Shown: positions 7,970 through 16,698, counted from the first letter of the stretch. The stretch: DNA of 64,000 nucleotides from Ottowia thiooxydans DSM 14619 (GCF_000422885.1 NZ_AUGX01000023.1:1-64000); one strand, 5' to 3'. The notes: generated by a model from the sequence alone, not told the origin. Made by a program: numbers and translations.

Positions 7970-8196
7970 AAGGGTTGGCGCAAGGGCAAACCGAACAAGC
8001 ATTTGATAGTGAGGCAGAACTGAATGGCCGCGTCCGAGAACGTGCAGTTGCGACCGCGCTTGCCACTTGGCGCAGCCAACCACCGCATGTCTTTGTCCAG
8101 CCAGACGGTCAAGTCGCCTCGCGCTTTCAAAGCAGCGTTGTACGCCTTCCAGTTTGTGGTGCGGTAGCGCCTGCGACCCCAGCTCGGTTCACTCAT
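7970..8196 (-). pseudogene. Outer IS5-family transposase, N-terminal fragment
   Basis: The minus strand starts MSEPSWGRRRYRTTNWKAYN and continues through VWLDKDMRWLAAPSGKRGR to FSDAAIQFCLTIKCLFGLPL, the standard N-terminal domain of one IS5-family transposase group. Homology stops at about 7970, where the inner IS begins; the remaining open frame is inner-IS sequence. It belongs with the C-terminal piece at 7143-7325. Confidence 0.75.
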
Positions 8197-8311
8197 GCAG
8201 AGAGCCTACCGCAGCAACCGACAACATTTATGCAACAACGCCATTGCAGTAGACAGGTGCGGGGAGTGATGTCGAGGGATTTGCTGTCCGCATTCAATGT
8301 GCTGGGCGCAC

Positions 8312-8345
8312 AAAAGAAAAGGGCCTGCCCATTCAGGCAGGTCCT
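8312..8345 (-). terminator. Rho-independent terminator of the glycine-rich exoprotein gene
   Basis: On the minus strand GACCTGCC and GGCAGGCC form an 8-bp stem (one G-U) around TGAATG, followed by CTTTTCTTTTG. It lies just downstream of the stop at 8378. Confidence 0.8.
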
Positions 8346-8377
8346 TCGAGCATCGGGTGCTCGCGGCGCCCTGATGG

Positions 8378-11300
8378 CTATGCGGTGTCGCGCAGGTAGC
8401 GGCGCTGCACCACCCACGTCAGCCCCGCCAGCAACGTGGCCAGCAGCATCAGTACCCACTGGCTGAGCGCAGGCACCGGGGTCACGGGGCCGGCTACCGC
8501 CGCGCTGACCTCGGCGCTGCTGTTGCAGCGCGCGGCGGGGGCACCGCCGGCACAGCCCGGGTCGCCGCTGGTCACGCTGGCGGTGTTCGTGACGGCGGCA
8601 TCGATGGTTTTGGTGGCCACGATGGTCGCCACCTGCTCACTGGTGTCCGCGCTCACACCCGCCGCCTTGGTGCAGGTGATGGTGACCGGCCCTGCGCCCG
8701 TGGTGGGCGTGCACGACCAGCCGGCTCCGTTGGCAATGCTCTTCACCGTGAGGCCCGAGGGCACGGTGTCGGTGACCACCGTATTGGCCGCACTGGCCAC
8801 CGGCCCGCTGTTGTTGACCGACAAGGTATAGGTCACGTCGGTGGACCGTCCGGCGCTGGCTCTATCGGCGGTCTTGCTCAACGTCAGGCTGGGTTGGCTG
8901 GCGTCCTTGACCGTGGCGCTGCTGACGCAACGCCCAGCCGCTGGGCAAGCCGTGTCACCGCTGGTGATGGTGGCAGTGTTGGTCACGTCGGCGACGCTGG
9001 TCTTGGTGGCTTGCAGCGTCATCACCGTCTCGGTGGTGGGGTGGGTGTCGTCCACTGCCGCTGGCACGCCCACGGCGCGTGTGCAAGTAATGGTGGTTGC
9101 GCTGGCCCACGAACCCGCGCCCGTCGGGTTGCACGACCAGTCGCTGGAGTCCGCGGCGATCTGGGTAATGGTCACGCCGGCCGGCACGATGTCGGTAACC
9201 ACCGTGTTGGCGGCGCTGACCACCGGACCGCTGTTGCTCACCGTGACGGCATAGGAGAAGGTGCCGTCCTTGGCCGCGCTGGTAGGGCTGGTGGGTGGGC
9301 TTGTGGCCGCAGCCTTGGACAGCGTGAGGCTGGGCTGGCTGGCGTCCTTCACCGCAGCGCTGCTCACGCAGCGGTCAGCCGCTGGGCAGGCGAGATCGCC
9401 GCTGGTGATGTTCGCTGTGTTGGTGATGTCGGCGATGCTCGTTTTGGTGGCTTGCAGCGTCATCACGGTTTCCGTGGTGTTGGCTGGCACGCCCGCCGCT
9501 CGCGTACATGTGATGGTGGTTACACCCGCCCACGAGCCAGCGCCCGTCGGATTGCACGACCAGCCAGATCCCGCACTGATCTGAGTGATGGTCACGCCCG
9601 CCGCTACGGTGTCGGTGACCTGAGTATTGTCGCCACTCGTCACGACACCGCTGTTGGCTACCATGATAGCGTAACCGAATGCGCCCCCCTTGGCCACGCT
9701 GGTGGGACTGGTGGCCGGCACCGTGGCGGCACTCATGGCCAGTGTCAGGCTGGGCTGGGCAAAGTTGGCCACCACGTTCTTGTTGGCCGTAATGTTGGTC
9801 ATGACGCAGGTGGCGCCCGTGCATTGCGGATCGCCGCTCCAGCCGGTGAAGCGGTAGCCAGCGTTGGTTGTCGTGACCGTGCAGGTGCTGCTGCCGCCGC
9901 TGTTCACCGTGGTGTTGGTGCAGCTGACGCTGCCGCCGGCCACGATGGCGGCAGTGACCGTGTATTGCCGCGGGGCGCTGCACGTGGCCGTGCTGCCGGT
10001 GTTGGCACCGGTGCAGCTCCAGCCATAAGCGGTGCTGCCAGTGTTCACGCTGCTGGCGGTGCCGCTGCTACATAGATTGGTGTTCGGTGCATTTAGAACT
10101 GCGACGCCCGCCGCTGTGCCGCAAGCGCCGTTGACGATGGGCGTCAAGGTCGCAGTGACGGTGCAGTTCGCGGTGACTGCGCCGGTGGTGAAGGGACTCG
10201 TGGTGCCCGCTGCCGCGGCGGCGCAATTGGCATCACCGTTGATGCTGGTGAGCAGATAGCCGCTGTCGGGCGTGACGATGCAGGTCGTGGTGCTGCCAGC
10301 GGTAACCGGGCTGGTGCACACGACGGTGCCGCCGGTCACGATGGCGGGAGTGACTGTGTATTGCCGCGGGGCGCTGCACGTGGCCGTGCTGCCGGTGTTG
10401 GCACCGGTGCAACTCCAGCCAAAAGCGGTGCTGCCGGTGGTGACGCTGCCAGCGCTACCGCTGCTGCATAGATTCGCGCTCGGTGCGCTGAGCGCTGCAA
10501 TACCGTTAGCAGTGCCGCAAGCGCCATTAATGGGCGCTGCTTCCACCGCCCCGAGGTCACAGATGAAGCCATGCGGGCGAGGGATACCGCGTTGATCGAA
10601 TCCACCCGAGGACGTGCAAACGCCAGCGGCATCAATGGCCGGACTGCCGGCGGCTGGCATCATGGTCAGAGTGGGGCCCCCGTTGTCAGCCAATCCATCA
10701 AGCATAGGATTGCTGGTACTCGTCGGCGGGTTGTACTGCCAGGCGGTGGCACCCGCACCACTGAAAACGGATTGGCTTGATCCGATCAGGTTATTTTGGG
10801 CGTAATTCAGGGTCGCGCTATTGCCGGTATTGGCCGCGTTGTTGCCGGCCACGGCATTGTTGACGACATCTTGGCTGCCCGCACCATTGCTACCCACGGT
10901 GCCGAAGATGATGCTGTTTCTGATACTAAGTAGTACAGCGTTGGCGTTGCCGTCCTCAATTCGGTTGCCATAAGCGAGAGAATAAACCGAGGCGTTGCCC
11001 ATGCCCGATGTACTCGTGGTGCCATTGCTACCAATGACGGTATTGTTTGCCAAGGTCGAGAACGAAATGCTTACCATGCCGTTCAGATTGAAAAGCACTG
11101 CACCGAGACCGCTGGCACCGTTGGCCACATTCCCGGTCGCGGTGACATTGGTGAGCCTCACGTCGCCGCGATGATTGAATATCGCCCCGCCCATGCCAGC
11201 GCCACCGCCGCCGCTTAGGGTGCCATTCGCCCTGGCGCCTCCAAAGCCGCCGCTACCGCCGCTGGTGCCACCACCACGGCTCGCGCCACCGCCGCCTCCA

Positions 11301-12496
11301 AAGCCGCCGTTTCCGTCCGCTGCCCCCCCGCCACCGCCGAAGCCGCCGCCACCGCCGCCACTCGCGCTACCGCCACCTCCGCCACCCACTCCGCCGCCAC
11401 CACCTCCGCCCCCGTTCGCTATGTTGCCGTAAGCGCTGCCGCCGCCGAAGCCGAAACTGCCACCGCCGCCGTTTCCTAGATAACCGATGCCGCCGCCGCC
11501 ACCGTCACCGCCGCTTCCGCCGAAAGCGCCTGAAGCACCTAGAGCCCCTGAACCGCCCCCGTTTAGGCCAGATGCGTCTGCCGTTACCAGAAAGCCGCCC
11601 CCGCCGCCGCCGCCGTTGCTTATTACACCGCCACTACCCGCGCCGCCGAAGCCGCTGCCAAAGGTGCCACCAAAGCCGCCGCTTCCGTCGCTGCCCATGC
11701 CCCCCCCTGGACCCGGAACACCGCCGGAGAAACAACAGGCAGCACCGCTACCTCCGACAGCGCTGTTGTTGTTGAGGGTTACGGCATTCAGTTCTAGCTC
11801 ACCCTGATTGAAGATGGCGCCGCCCATGCCAGCGCCACCACCACCGCCACCACCGCCAGGGGCATTGCCGCCCTTGGCGATGCCACCACTCAAACTCAGA
11901 TTTTTAAGATTCAGGCTACCGTTGCGTAAGCCAGAGAGCCCACCAGAGACATAAAAAAAGCGGAAGTTACCTGCTGCTTGGGTGGCCACCAGATCAATGC
12001 CGCGCGTGCCGCCGTCTATGACGATACTGCTGGCAATCGGCGGCAGGGCATTGGGCCCATACCACCAGTTGTCAGCAACAGTGAAAGTTTGGGTTTTTGA
12101 AACCGCGCCCGCGAAGACAATGGTGTTGGTGCCAAGCACCGCCCCGCTGCAACTGCCCAGATTGGTGGTGTTGGAGAAGATGGTGGCCGCCGTCAGCCCA
12201 CCGTTCAAGTTGGCCGCATTGGCCGCGGCGATGGCTTGGTTCAGGGTGCAGGTGCTGTTGCTTGGCGTGACGGACATGTCGTCTGTGACGGTGATAGCAC
12301 CCCAAGCAGTCTGGGCGACCGTGCAGACGAGCAGACCGATCAACCCAAGCACTGTTGCGCGCAGTATCTGCGCTGCGCGAATCCAAGCGTTATTGGTTAA
12401 AACGGACAGTGTGTGGATGCCTATGCGAGCTGCGCTTGCGAAGCGACCGGCAACTGTTTCAAGGCATGGATGCGGCGTAACATGACGACAACGCAT
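8378..12496 (-). CDS. Giant glycine-rich exported protein with DUF11 repeats and an IPTL-CTERM-like tail
   Basis: A protein of about 1,372 residues. It starts with an unusually long basic leader and a hydrophobic signal segment ending near AWGA (about residue 67). A CSLP-like, choice-of-anchor-Q-type beta-helix region follows, interrupted at about 210-435 by an extreme Gly-rich stretch. Near 600-660 come NPMLDGLADNGGPTLTM and DQRGIPRP, the choice-of-anchor Q signature. Cys-containing repeats and InlB-like YTVT blocks follow, then three DUF11 repeats (about 920-1330). The tail VPALSQWVLMLLATLLAG plus RR is an IPTL-CTERM variant, the sorting signal of exosortase-H systems. It is probably secreted or surface-exposed, for adhesion or the matrix. 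GGGAGTG precedes the ATG at 12496. No exosortase gene is in the window. Confidence 0.85.
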   Translation of the reverse strand: MRCRHVTPHPCLETVAGRFASAARIGIHTLSVLTNNAWIRAAQILRATVLGLIGLLVCTVAQTAWGAITVTDDMSVTPSNSTCTLNQAIAAANAANLNGGLTAATIFSNTTNLGSCSGAVLGTNTIVFAGAVSKTQTFTVADNWWYGPNALPPIASSIVIDGGTRGIDLVATQAAGNFRFFYVSGGLSGLRNGSLNLKNLSLSGGIAKGGNAPGGGGGGGGAGMGGAIFNQGELELNAVTLNNNSAVGGSGAACCFSGGVPGPGGGMGSDGSGGFGGTFGSGFGGAGSGGVISNGGGGGGGFLVTADASGLNGGGSGALGASGAFGGSGGDGGGGGIGYLGNGGGGSFGFGGGSAYGNIANGGGGGGGGVGGGGGGSASGGGGGGFGGGGGAADGNGGFGGGGGASRGGGTSGGSGGFGGARANGTLSGGGGAGMGGAIFNHRGDVRLTNVTATGNVANGASGLGAVLFNLNGMVSISFSTLANNTVIGSNGTTSTSGMGNASVYSLAYGNRIEDGNANAVLLSIRNSIIFGTVGSNGAGSQDVVNNAVAGNNAANTGNSATLNYAQNNLIGSSQSVFSGAGATAWQYNPPTSTSNPMLDGLADNGGPTLTMMPAAGSPAIDAAGVCTSSGGFDQRGIPRPHGFICDLGAVEAAPINGACGTANGIAALSAPSANLCSSGSAGSVTTGSTAFGWSCTGANTGSTATCSAPRQYTVTPAIVTGGTVVCTSPVTAGSTTTCIVTPDSGYLLTSINGDANCAAAAAGTTSPFTTGAVTANCTVTATLTPIVNGACGTAAGVAVLNAPNTNLCSSGTASSVNTGSTAYGWSCTGANTGSTATCSAPRQYTVTAAIVAGGSVSCTNTTVNSGGSSTCTVTTTNAGYRFTGWSGDPQCTGATCVMTNITANKNVVANFAQPSLTLAMSAATVPATSPTSVAKGGAFGYAIMVANSGVVTSGDNTQVTDTVAAGVTITQISAGSGWSCNPTGAGSWAGVTTITCTRAAGVPANTTETVMTLQATKTSIADITNTANITSGDLACPAADRCVSSAAVKDASQPSLTLSKAAATSPPTSPTSAAKDGTFSYAVTVSNSGPVVSAANTVVTDIVPAGVTITQIAADSSDWSCNPTGAGSWASATTITCTRAVGVPAAVDDTHPTTETVMTLQATKTSVADVTNTATITSGDTACPAAGRCVSSATVKDASQPSLTLSKTADRASAGRSTDVTYTLSVNNSGPVASAANTVVTDTVPSGLTVKSIANGAGWSCTPTTGAGPVTITCTKAAGVSADTSEQVATIVATKTIDAAVTNTASVTSGDPGCAGGAPAARCNSSAEVSAAVAGPVTPVPALSQWVLMLLATLLAGLTWVVQRRYLRDTA

Positions 12497-12687
12497 ATTC
12501 AATCACTCCCTGCATGATTGGCCTCATTAAAGCATAGAGCGCAGTAAGTAGATTCTGCTCCATCCGCGAACCTCAACGACTGCGCCCGCGCTTATCCTGC
12601 GACGGATCGCCCCCGCCTGATTCGCACCCGGTTTGAGGGCCGGAGGCTTTGGCGAAGCGCTTTGCTGAAGCCCTTGGGCGTAGGGTG

Positions 12688-13144
12688 TCAGCGTGTCAGA
12701 GCCCGCATTTGATCGCGGTAGGCCGGGTCGGTTTCCATCTTTTTGCTGGCATCTACCATCTTCGCGCCCATCGCCTGCAGCCAGGCTTCGTCCTAGCGCT
12801 CGGCCTGCGGCTTGAGCGTAGAAGCCCGGTGAATAGCGCCCTTCACGGTAGCCGGTTTCAAGCGCTGTGGAGAGTCTTTCGTGGATACGGTCACGGTTGC
12901 CTTCTTTCTCAAGTGTGGGGAGTGAACCCCCTCCGGTGTGAAACGATTGCTTGCCGGGGTTGTTGTCCAACACCGCCAAGCTTACTCTGTGTCCGAAGCG
13001 GTCATGTATCTGACGCAAGCCCTCGGGCAACTTTCCCTGTATGTCAGCCATCACATTGATGGATGCCCCGCGCCCATTGTTTCGATCCAGATAGCGGGAG
13101 TTAGTTCGCTCAAGTGCTACTTCGGGCTCAACATGCACTGCCAC
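12688..13144 (-). pseudogene. Frameshifted and nonsense-mutated gene of unknown family
   Basis: The minus strand opens with GTG at 13144 and encodes a protein-like sequence (for example ADIQGKLPEGLRQIHDRFGH and RVSLAVLDNNPGKQSF) to about 12800. Good coding then jumps to another frame: LKPQAER, an in-frame TAG, then DEAWLQAMGAKMVDASKKME and AYRDQMRALTR ending in TGA at 12688-12690. One frameshift and one nonsense codon therefore break it. The original product would be about 150 residues, soluble and hydrophilic. I do not recognise the family. It lies upstream of the Gly-rich exoprotein gene on the same strand. Confidence 0.5.
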
Positions 13145-13690
13145 GATTGAAACCTGATTGAAACCTTGAACCCTTTGTCTACCTTCGGGATTGCATAACT
13201 CGATTCAATTGGCACCACCTACTCTGACCGTAGTGTCGAGCCATGGCCAAGGGGGGGCAGAGCGTCGTTTGATCCCGCTCCGCCTCCCTGAGGTTGAGAG
13301 TGCCACCGACCAGCTTTGGCGTTGATGAGGCGCCCCCAACGATTGTGTAGGTCGAGGCATGCTTGACGCTATGAATGTCCGCTTCGCGGCGTTGAATCTC
13401 GCGACGCCTACACCCGCTTTGGGTCGACACGAGCCTATCGCGGCACGCAGTAGCAGTCCTTCGAGCTGGTACGTGGCGAACCGCACAATCAAGCGTCCGG
13501 TCCCGATGCTGAAGCGGCCGTCTAGGACAGGCAACGCTCAACGACTGGTGTTGATTGTTGCTGCCGCACAGGCAACGGACCGTGAATGACTCAGATCAGC
13601 CTAAAGCGGCAGGAAATCCGCATGGCTACGCTGCTCTTAACCGCAGGATCTTGTTGGGGGCGCAATTGTGAAAGCGCTGAACTTCCTTTC
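13145..13690. repeat. Intergenic repeat region, no gene
   Basis: About 545 bases without a convincing gene. The stretch 13590-13684 (CAGCCTAAAGCGGC... to ...GTGAAAGCGCTGAA) is clearly similar to 23012-23101, so it belongs to a dispersed intergenic repeat family of the kind often mis-called as short ORFs. The preceding 13359-13540 looks like more of the same material. Confidence 0.55.
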
Positions 13691-14026
13691 TCAACACTGC
13701 GTGTTGATGCTCGACGCCCCTTGGCCTGTAACGCCGTGACCGATCTCGATGAGCTCCCAATCCAGGGTGCGCATGTCGAGCATGTCCAGGACTTTGCCCG
13801 CGGCGAGTGCCTGTGTCAGGTGATCCATGGCACCTCGGGCATCGGCAACTGAAGCCCAGAGCATCACGTCCACCAGAGTACCGTTCCCCTTCACGGCTAG
13901 CCGCCGAAACCGGAACCCAGCACGGGTGGCGAGCCAAGCATCAATGACTTTGTTTGCAGCGACGAACTCCTCAAGAGAGTGCTTCTTCTTGAGCCGGAAG
14001 GTGGCTATCTCAAGTGCCTCGGTCAT
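13691..14026 (-). CDS. Small dimeric-barrel (ABM-like) protein
   Basis: A 111-residue protein with the layout of a dimeric alpha/beta-barrel monooxygenase-type domain: an EIATFRLKKKHSLEEFVAAN opening (strand then helix), AGFRFRRLAVKGNGTLVDVM strands, a helix with DHLTQALAAGK and a closing strand. The classical His and Asn residues of active ABM enzymes are not obvious, so catalysis is uncertain. It lies 11 bases after the SDR gene on the same strand, so they probably form an SDR-ABM operon controlled by the divergent AraC-type regulator. A redox or stress-detoxifying role is an inference from context. Confidence 0.65.
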   Translation of the reverse strand: MTEALEIATFRLKKKHSLEEFVAANKVIDAWLATRAGFRFRRLAVKGNGTLVDVMLWASVADARGAMDHLTQALAAGKVLDMLDMRTLDWELIEIGHGVTGQGASSINTQC

Positions 14027-14037
14027 GGCTGGCGATT

Positions 14038-14769
14038 TCAGAGCTGCAGTGCAGTGGGGCGGACAACGAGCTCGTTGATGTCGACGCTCGCCGGTTGAGC
14101 AACGGCAAAGGCGATGGCTTCGGCGATAGCGAGCGCGGGAATGGCGATCTGGGTCAGCCCCTGGAACATGTCCCGGGTGGCGGCAGAGCTGATGCTATCG
14201 AAGAGCTCCGTCTGAGTAATGCCCGGGCTGACCAGCGTCGCGCGCAGGATTGGCGTCTCGGTGCGCAAGGACTCGGTGATGGCCCGAACGGCGTATTTGG
14301 TCGCGCTGTAGACCGAAGTGGTGGGGCCAGCACTGCGGGCAGCAACAGAGGCAATGTTGATCACGTGCCCCGACTTCTGGGCCGTCATGATGGGCAACAC
14401 TGCGGCGATGCCGTAGAGGACGCCGCGCAGGTTGACATCGATCATTCGCTCCCATTCGTCCACCTTGAGCTCGTCAAGACGCGAGAGGGGCATGACGCCC
14501 GCGTTGTTAACCAGCACATCGATGCGGCCGTGCCGGGTATGTGCGAACTTGACGAACGAATCGACGTCAGCGCGGTCGGTAACGTCGAGTTGCTGGGCGC
14601 TCGCTGCATGGCCGCAACCCCGAATTTCTGCCGCGATACGGTCAATGCGATCCAATCTGCGAGAGCCGAGGACGACCGTGTGGCCTTGAGAGGCCAGCAA
14701 GCGTGCGGTGGCCTCGCCGATGCCGCTGCTTGCGCCAGTGACGAGAATGACTTTCTGTTCCGAGGGCAT
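14038..14769 (-). CDS. SDR-family NAD(P)-dependent oxidoreductase
   Basis: A 243-residue classical short-chain dehydrogenase. TGASSGIG (about residues 11-18) is the nucleotide-binding motif; LDVTD, NNAG (about 88-91) and the catalytic pair Y..xK in SVYSATKYA (about 153-161, with Ser upstream in INIASVA) follow. Length is normal for the family. An Arg-rich segment after the first strand (GSRRLDR) suggests NADP(H). The ATG at 14769 is preferred over a TTG one codon upstream because GGAG lies at the right distance. It is the first gene of an operon with the ABM-like gene, divergent from the AraC-type regulator. The substrate is not predictable. Confidence 0.85.
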   Translation of the reverse strand: MPSEQKVILVTGASSGIGEATARLLASQGHTVVLGSRRLDRIDRIAAEIRGCGHAASAQQLDVTDRADVDSFVKFAHTRHGRIDVLVNNAGVMPLSRLDELKVDEWERMIDVNLRGVLYGIAAVLPIMTAQKSGHVINIASVAARSAGPTTSVYSATKYAVRAITESLRTETPILRATLVSPGITQTELFDSISSAATRDMFQGLTQIAIPALAIAEAIAFAVAQPASVDINELVVRPTALQL

Positions 14770-15031
14770 CAAAGGCTCCGATCCTGTGGTGTGTCGGGCT
14801 GCGGCCCGAGAAGGAGACTACTGTGCAATGTCGCGAGGTCTTGGCGTTACAAGCATCCTGCAGATGTTTTGCCCGATCCTGCAAATCTTCAAAGACGGAG
14901 GAAAATGGCTCCGTACCGATCCGCTAAATATCCCCTTGTTTTCTGGCTCTGCAGGGGTTCTTATAAAATTCGAGATAATCTCTACATGCTCAATCCTGCT
15001 CGGCGAGCAATCGAGCTGCGATACTCCAGAC

Positions 15032-15961
15032 ATGGGCATGAACAAGGCGGACGACACCTTCGGTGAGTTGGCAGCGCTCGTATCGCGACACGCTGGAAGG
15101 ACACATGGGCCGAGCAACTGTGCGATCGACGGGCTGCACTTCGGCTGGGGCGCTTCGCCGACATCGCCCATGCAGCTTTCGCAGTGGCCTTGCCTGGCGA
15201 TGGTCGTGCAAGGCCAGAAGAGCGTCGGGATCGGGGACGAGGTCTACTTCTATGGCGTGGGCGACTACCTGATTGTGTCGCTTGACCTGCCAGTGGTCTC
15301 TGCCGTGACCAAGGCGAGCCCGTCCTCGCCCTATCTCGGATTGGGCATGGCCATCAACCCGGTCCGCGTCAAGGAAGTCATGGGACGTATGCCCGGGCTC
15401 GCAGGGGTGCGCCAGCGAAGCCCGTTGCGCAGCGTCTCGGTTCATCAGGCCAGCCAGGAACTGCTCGATGCCGTCCTCAGGCTCTTGCACCTGATCGATT
15501 CGCCTGACGACATCGCGGCACTGGCGCCGCTGATGGAGCAGGAAATCCTCTATCGCGTCCTACAGGGGCCGGCGGGACCGCAACTGCTGGACATCGCCTT
15601 GTCCGAATCGCCAGGCAACCGCATCTACCGGGCAGTCTCCTGGCTGCAGGAAAACTACATGCGTCCGCTGCGGATGCAGGAGTTGGCCAGGTTCGTGGGT
15701 ATGAGTGTGTCCTCGCTGCATCACCGTTTCAAGGAGATGACGGCGATGACGCCGCTGCAGTACCAGAAGCAGGTCCGGCTGCATGAGGCTCACCGCCTCA
15801 TGCTCGTCGAGCGGCTGGACGTCGGGAGCGCGGGGTTTGCCGTGGGCTACCAGAGCCAGTCGCATTTCAGCCGAGAGTACAGCAGGCACTTCGGCGCGCC
15901 GCCGTTCAGGCATCTCGCGGAGTCCCGCCAGCTGGCGAGAGTCGCCAAACCCGAGACCTGA
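15032..15961 (+). CDS. AraC-family transcriptional regulator (YqhC-like)
   Basis: A protein of about 309 residues. The N-terminal AraC_N-type domain (about 20-170; QLSQWPCLAMVVQGQKSVGI begins the characteristic segment) is of the kind found in YqhC-like regulators that control aldehyde/ketone reductase genes. The C-terminal domain (about 195-295) has two HTH units: MQELARFVGMSVSSLHHRFK and VGSAGFAVGYQSQSHFSREY. Two ATGs six bases apart (15032, 15038) are both possible starts. Transcribed divergently from the SDR-ABM operon, which it probably activates in response to a reactive carbonyl or oxidant; that is inferred from family and gene order. Confidence 0.8.
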   Translation: MGMNKADDTFGELAALVSRHAGRTHGPSNCAIDGLHFGWGASPTSPMQLSQWPCLAMVVQGQKSVGIGDEVYFYGVGDYLIVSLDLPVVSAVTKASPSSPYLGLGMAINPVRVKEVMGRMPGLAGVRQRSPLRSVSVHQASQELLDAVLRLLHLIDSPDDIAALAPLMEQEILYRVLQGPAGPQLLDIALSESPGNRIYRAVSWLQENYMRPLRMQELARFVGMSVSSLHHRFKEMTAMTPLQYQKQVRLHEAHRLMLVERLDVGSAGFAVGYQSQSHFSREYSRHFGAPPFRHLAESRQLARVAKPET

Positions 15962-16012
15962 CGCGGCAGCACGCTTGGCCATCGCAACCGAGACTGGCGC
16001 GAGCGTGAGGTC

Positions 16013-16122
16013 TCATGGCGGCTCGGTCCAGTTCACGGCCTGCATGAACTGGAAGAGCGCCCGCAGCTTGCCGGGCATCTGCGCCCGGTTGGGGTAGTAG
16101 AGATAGAAGGATTCGGACGGGC
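16013..16122 (-). pseudogene. LysR-family regulator, C-terminal remnant
   Basis: The minus strand ends with PSESFYLYYPNRAQMPGKLR followed by ALFQFMQAVNW, the typical closing segment of LysR-type regulators (the effector-domain strand and last helix). Only about 35 codons survive. The sequence changes abruptly at 16122/16123 into the duplicated lipoprotein fragment. The lost gene would have been convergent to the AraC regulator; LysR-AraC-SDR clusters are a common arrangement. Confidence 0.65.
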
Positions 16123-16123
16123 G

Positions 16124-16418
16124 GGTGAAACGCTGGCGTTTGCCCATTCCCGTCAAGACCAATGGCGAGGCCCGGGCCGTGCCTGCAATGGATGCGATTG
16201 AAGCCAAGCTCGGCTTCACCGTCTTTGACCGCACCAGCCTTGCCAATGCCGACGAAACCACGATCACCCGTGGCCTGGTGTTCCGCCAAGGTACTTCTTA
16301 TTTGCCAGTCGGTGGAAATCCGCGGTCCTTCTGTGCAAATGTCAGCGATGCCCCGTTGAGTGGCGGCTGGTCCGCGTCCATGAAAGCATCTGTGGTGGTC
16401 AAGCAAATCAAAGACTGA
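16124..16418 (+). pseudogene. Broken second copy of the metalloprotease lipoprotein
   Basis: Positions 16124-16382 are near-identical to 3082-3340 and 16383-16451 continues with homology to 3554 onward. The 213 bases between (3341-3553, exactly 71 codons) are missing, so the frame is kept but the zinc-binding HEIGHAMGLATH is gone. The signal peptide and lipobox are also absent because the copy starts internally, joined to a LysR remnant. It cannot make an exported protease; a GTG at 16125 could start a 97-residue relic. The few substitutions suggest a recent duplication. Confidence 0.8.
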
Positions 16419-16429
16419 AGAAAGAGGTG

Positions 16430-16537
16430 ATGAAACTGCTTGAAGACCAACCCGAGGGCGAAGTATTCGCTGATTCAGATTGGCGAGCGCACGTCACCAA
16501 CGTGATGATGGGCAGGAAGCTGAACAACTTCTTGTAG
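16430..16537 (+). CDS. Possible 35-codon small ORF behind the broken copy
   Basis: An ATG at 16430 follows the stop by 11 bases and has the same AAGAGGTG leader as the ORF at 3601. The peptide (starting MKLLEDQPEG) diverges from its counterpart after a few residues. Coding is uncertain; the shared leader may only mark the end of the duplicated block. Confidence 0.2.
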   Translation: MKLLEDQPEGEVFADSDWRAHVTNVMMGRKLNNFL

Positions 16538-16672
16538 GACGTACTTGAGTGCCGGGTTCGGGGCGTTCTTGGCGGTGTTTGAACTGTGGTTCTATGGGCT
16601 GCCGTTGCTGGACAGTATTCGCATCGCTGGGGGTGGTAGCGTGAGGGTCTGAGGCCTACGGCTCCCAATGGA

Positions 16673-16698
16673 AGAAGCCCGCTGATGCGGGCTTCTTT
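16673..16698 (+). terminator. Rho-independent terminator
   Basis: AGAAGCCCGC and GCGGGCTTCT form a 10-bp stem around TGAT, followed by TTGTT. It faces rightward; the gene it served is probably one of the rearranged fragments to its left. Confidence 0.7.

Larger units (their letters stand above)
7143..8242. mobile_element. Nest of two broken IS5-family elements
   Basis: An outer minus-strand IS5-family element is split: its transposase N-terminus lies at 7970-8196 and its C-terminus at 7143-7325. Between them sits a plus-strand IS5-family (IS427-like) element missing its 5' end. The outer right end shows a TIR-like sequence reading GGCGTTGTTGCATAAAT on the minus strand (8226-8242). The inner right end falls near 7968-7971, close to a TTAG that fits IS5-family target preference. 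No complete element remains. Confidence 0.7.

Noticed and set aside
9375-9983. Frames rich in His, Gln and Arg opposite or within the Gly-rich gene
   Set aside because: Out-of-frame readings of repetitive GC-rich coding DNA.
11175-11807. Pro-rich plus-strand frames
   Set aside because: Reverse reading of the Gly-rich block (GGC/GGN codons read as Pro/Ala).
13359-13589. Open frames on both strands resembling a small protein
   Set aside because: Low-complexity Arg/Pro/Ser composition, in a repeat-rich gap, no start signal.
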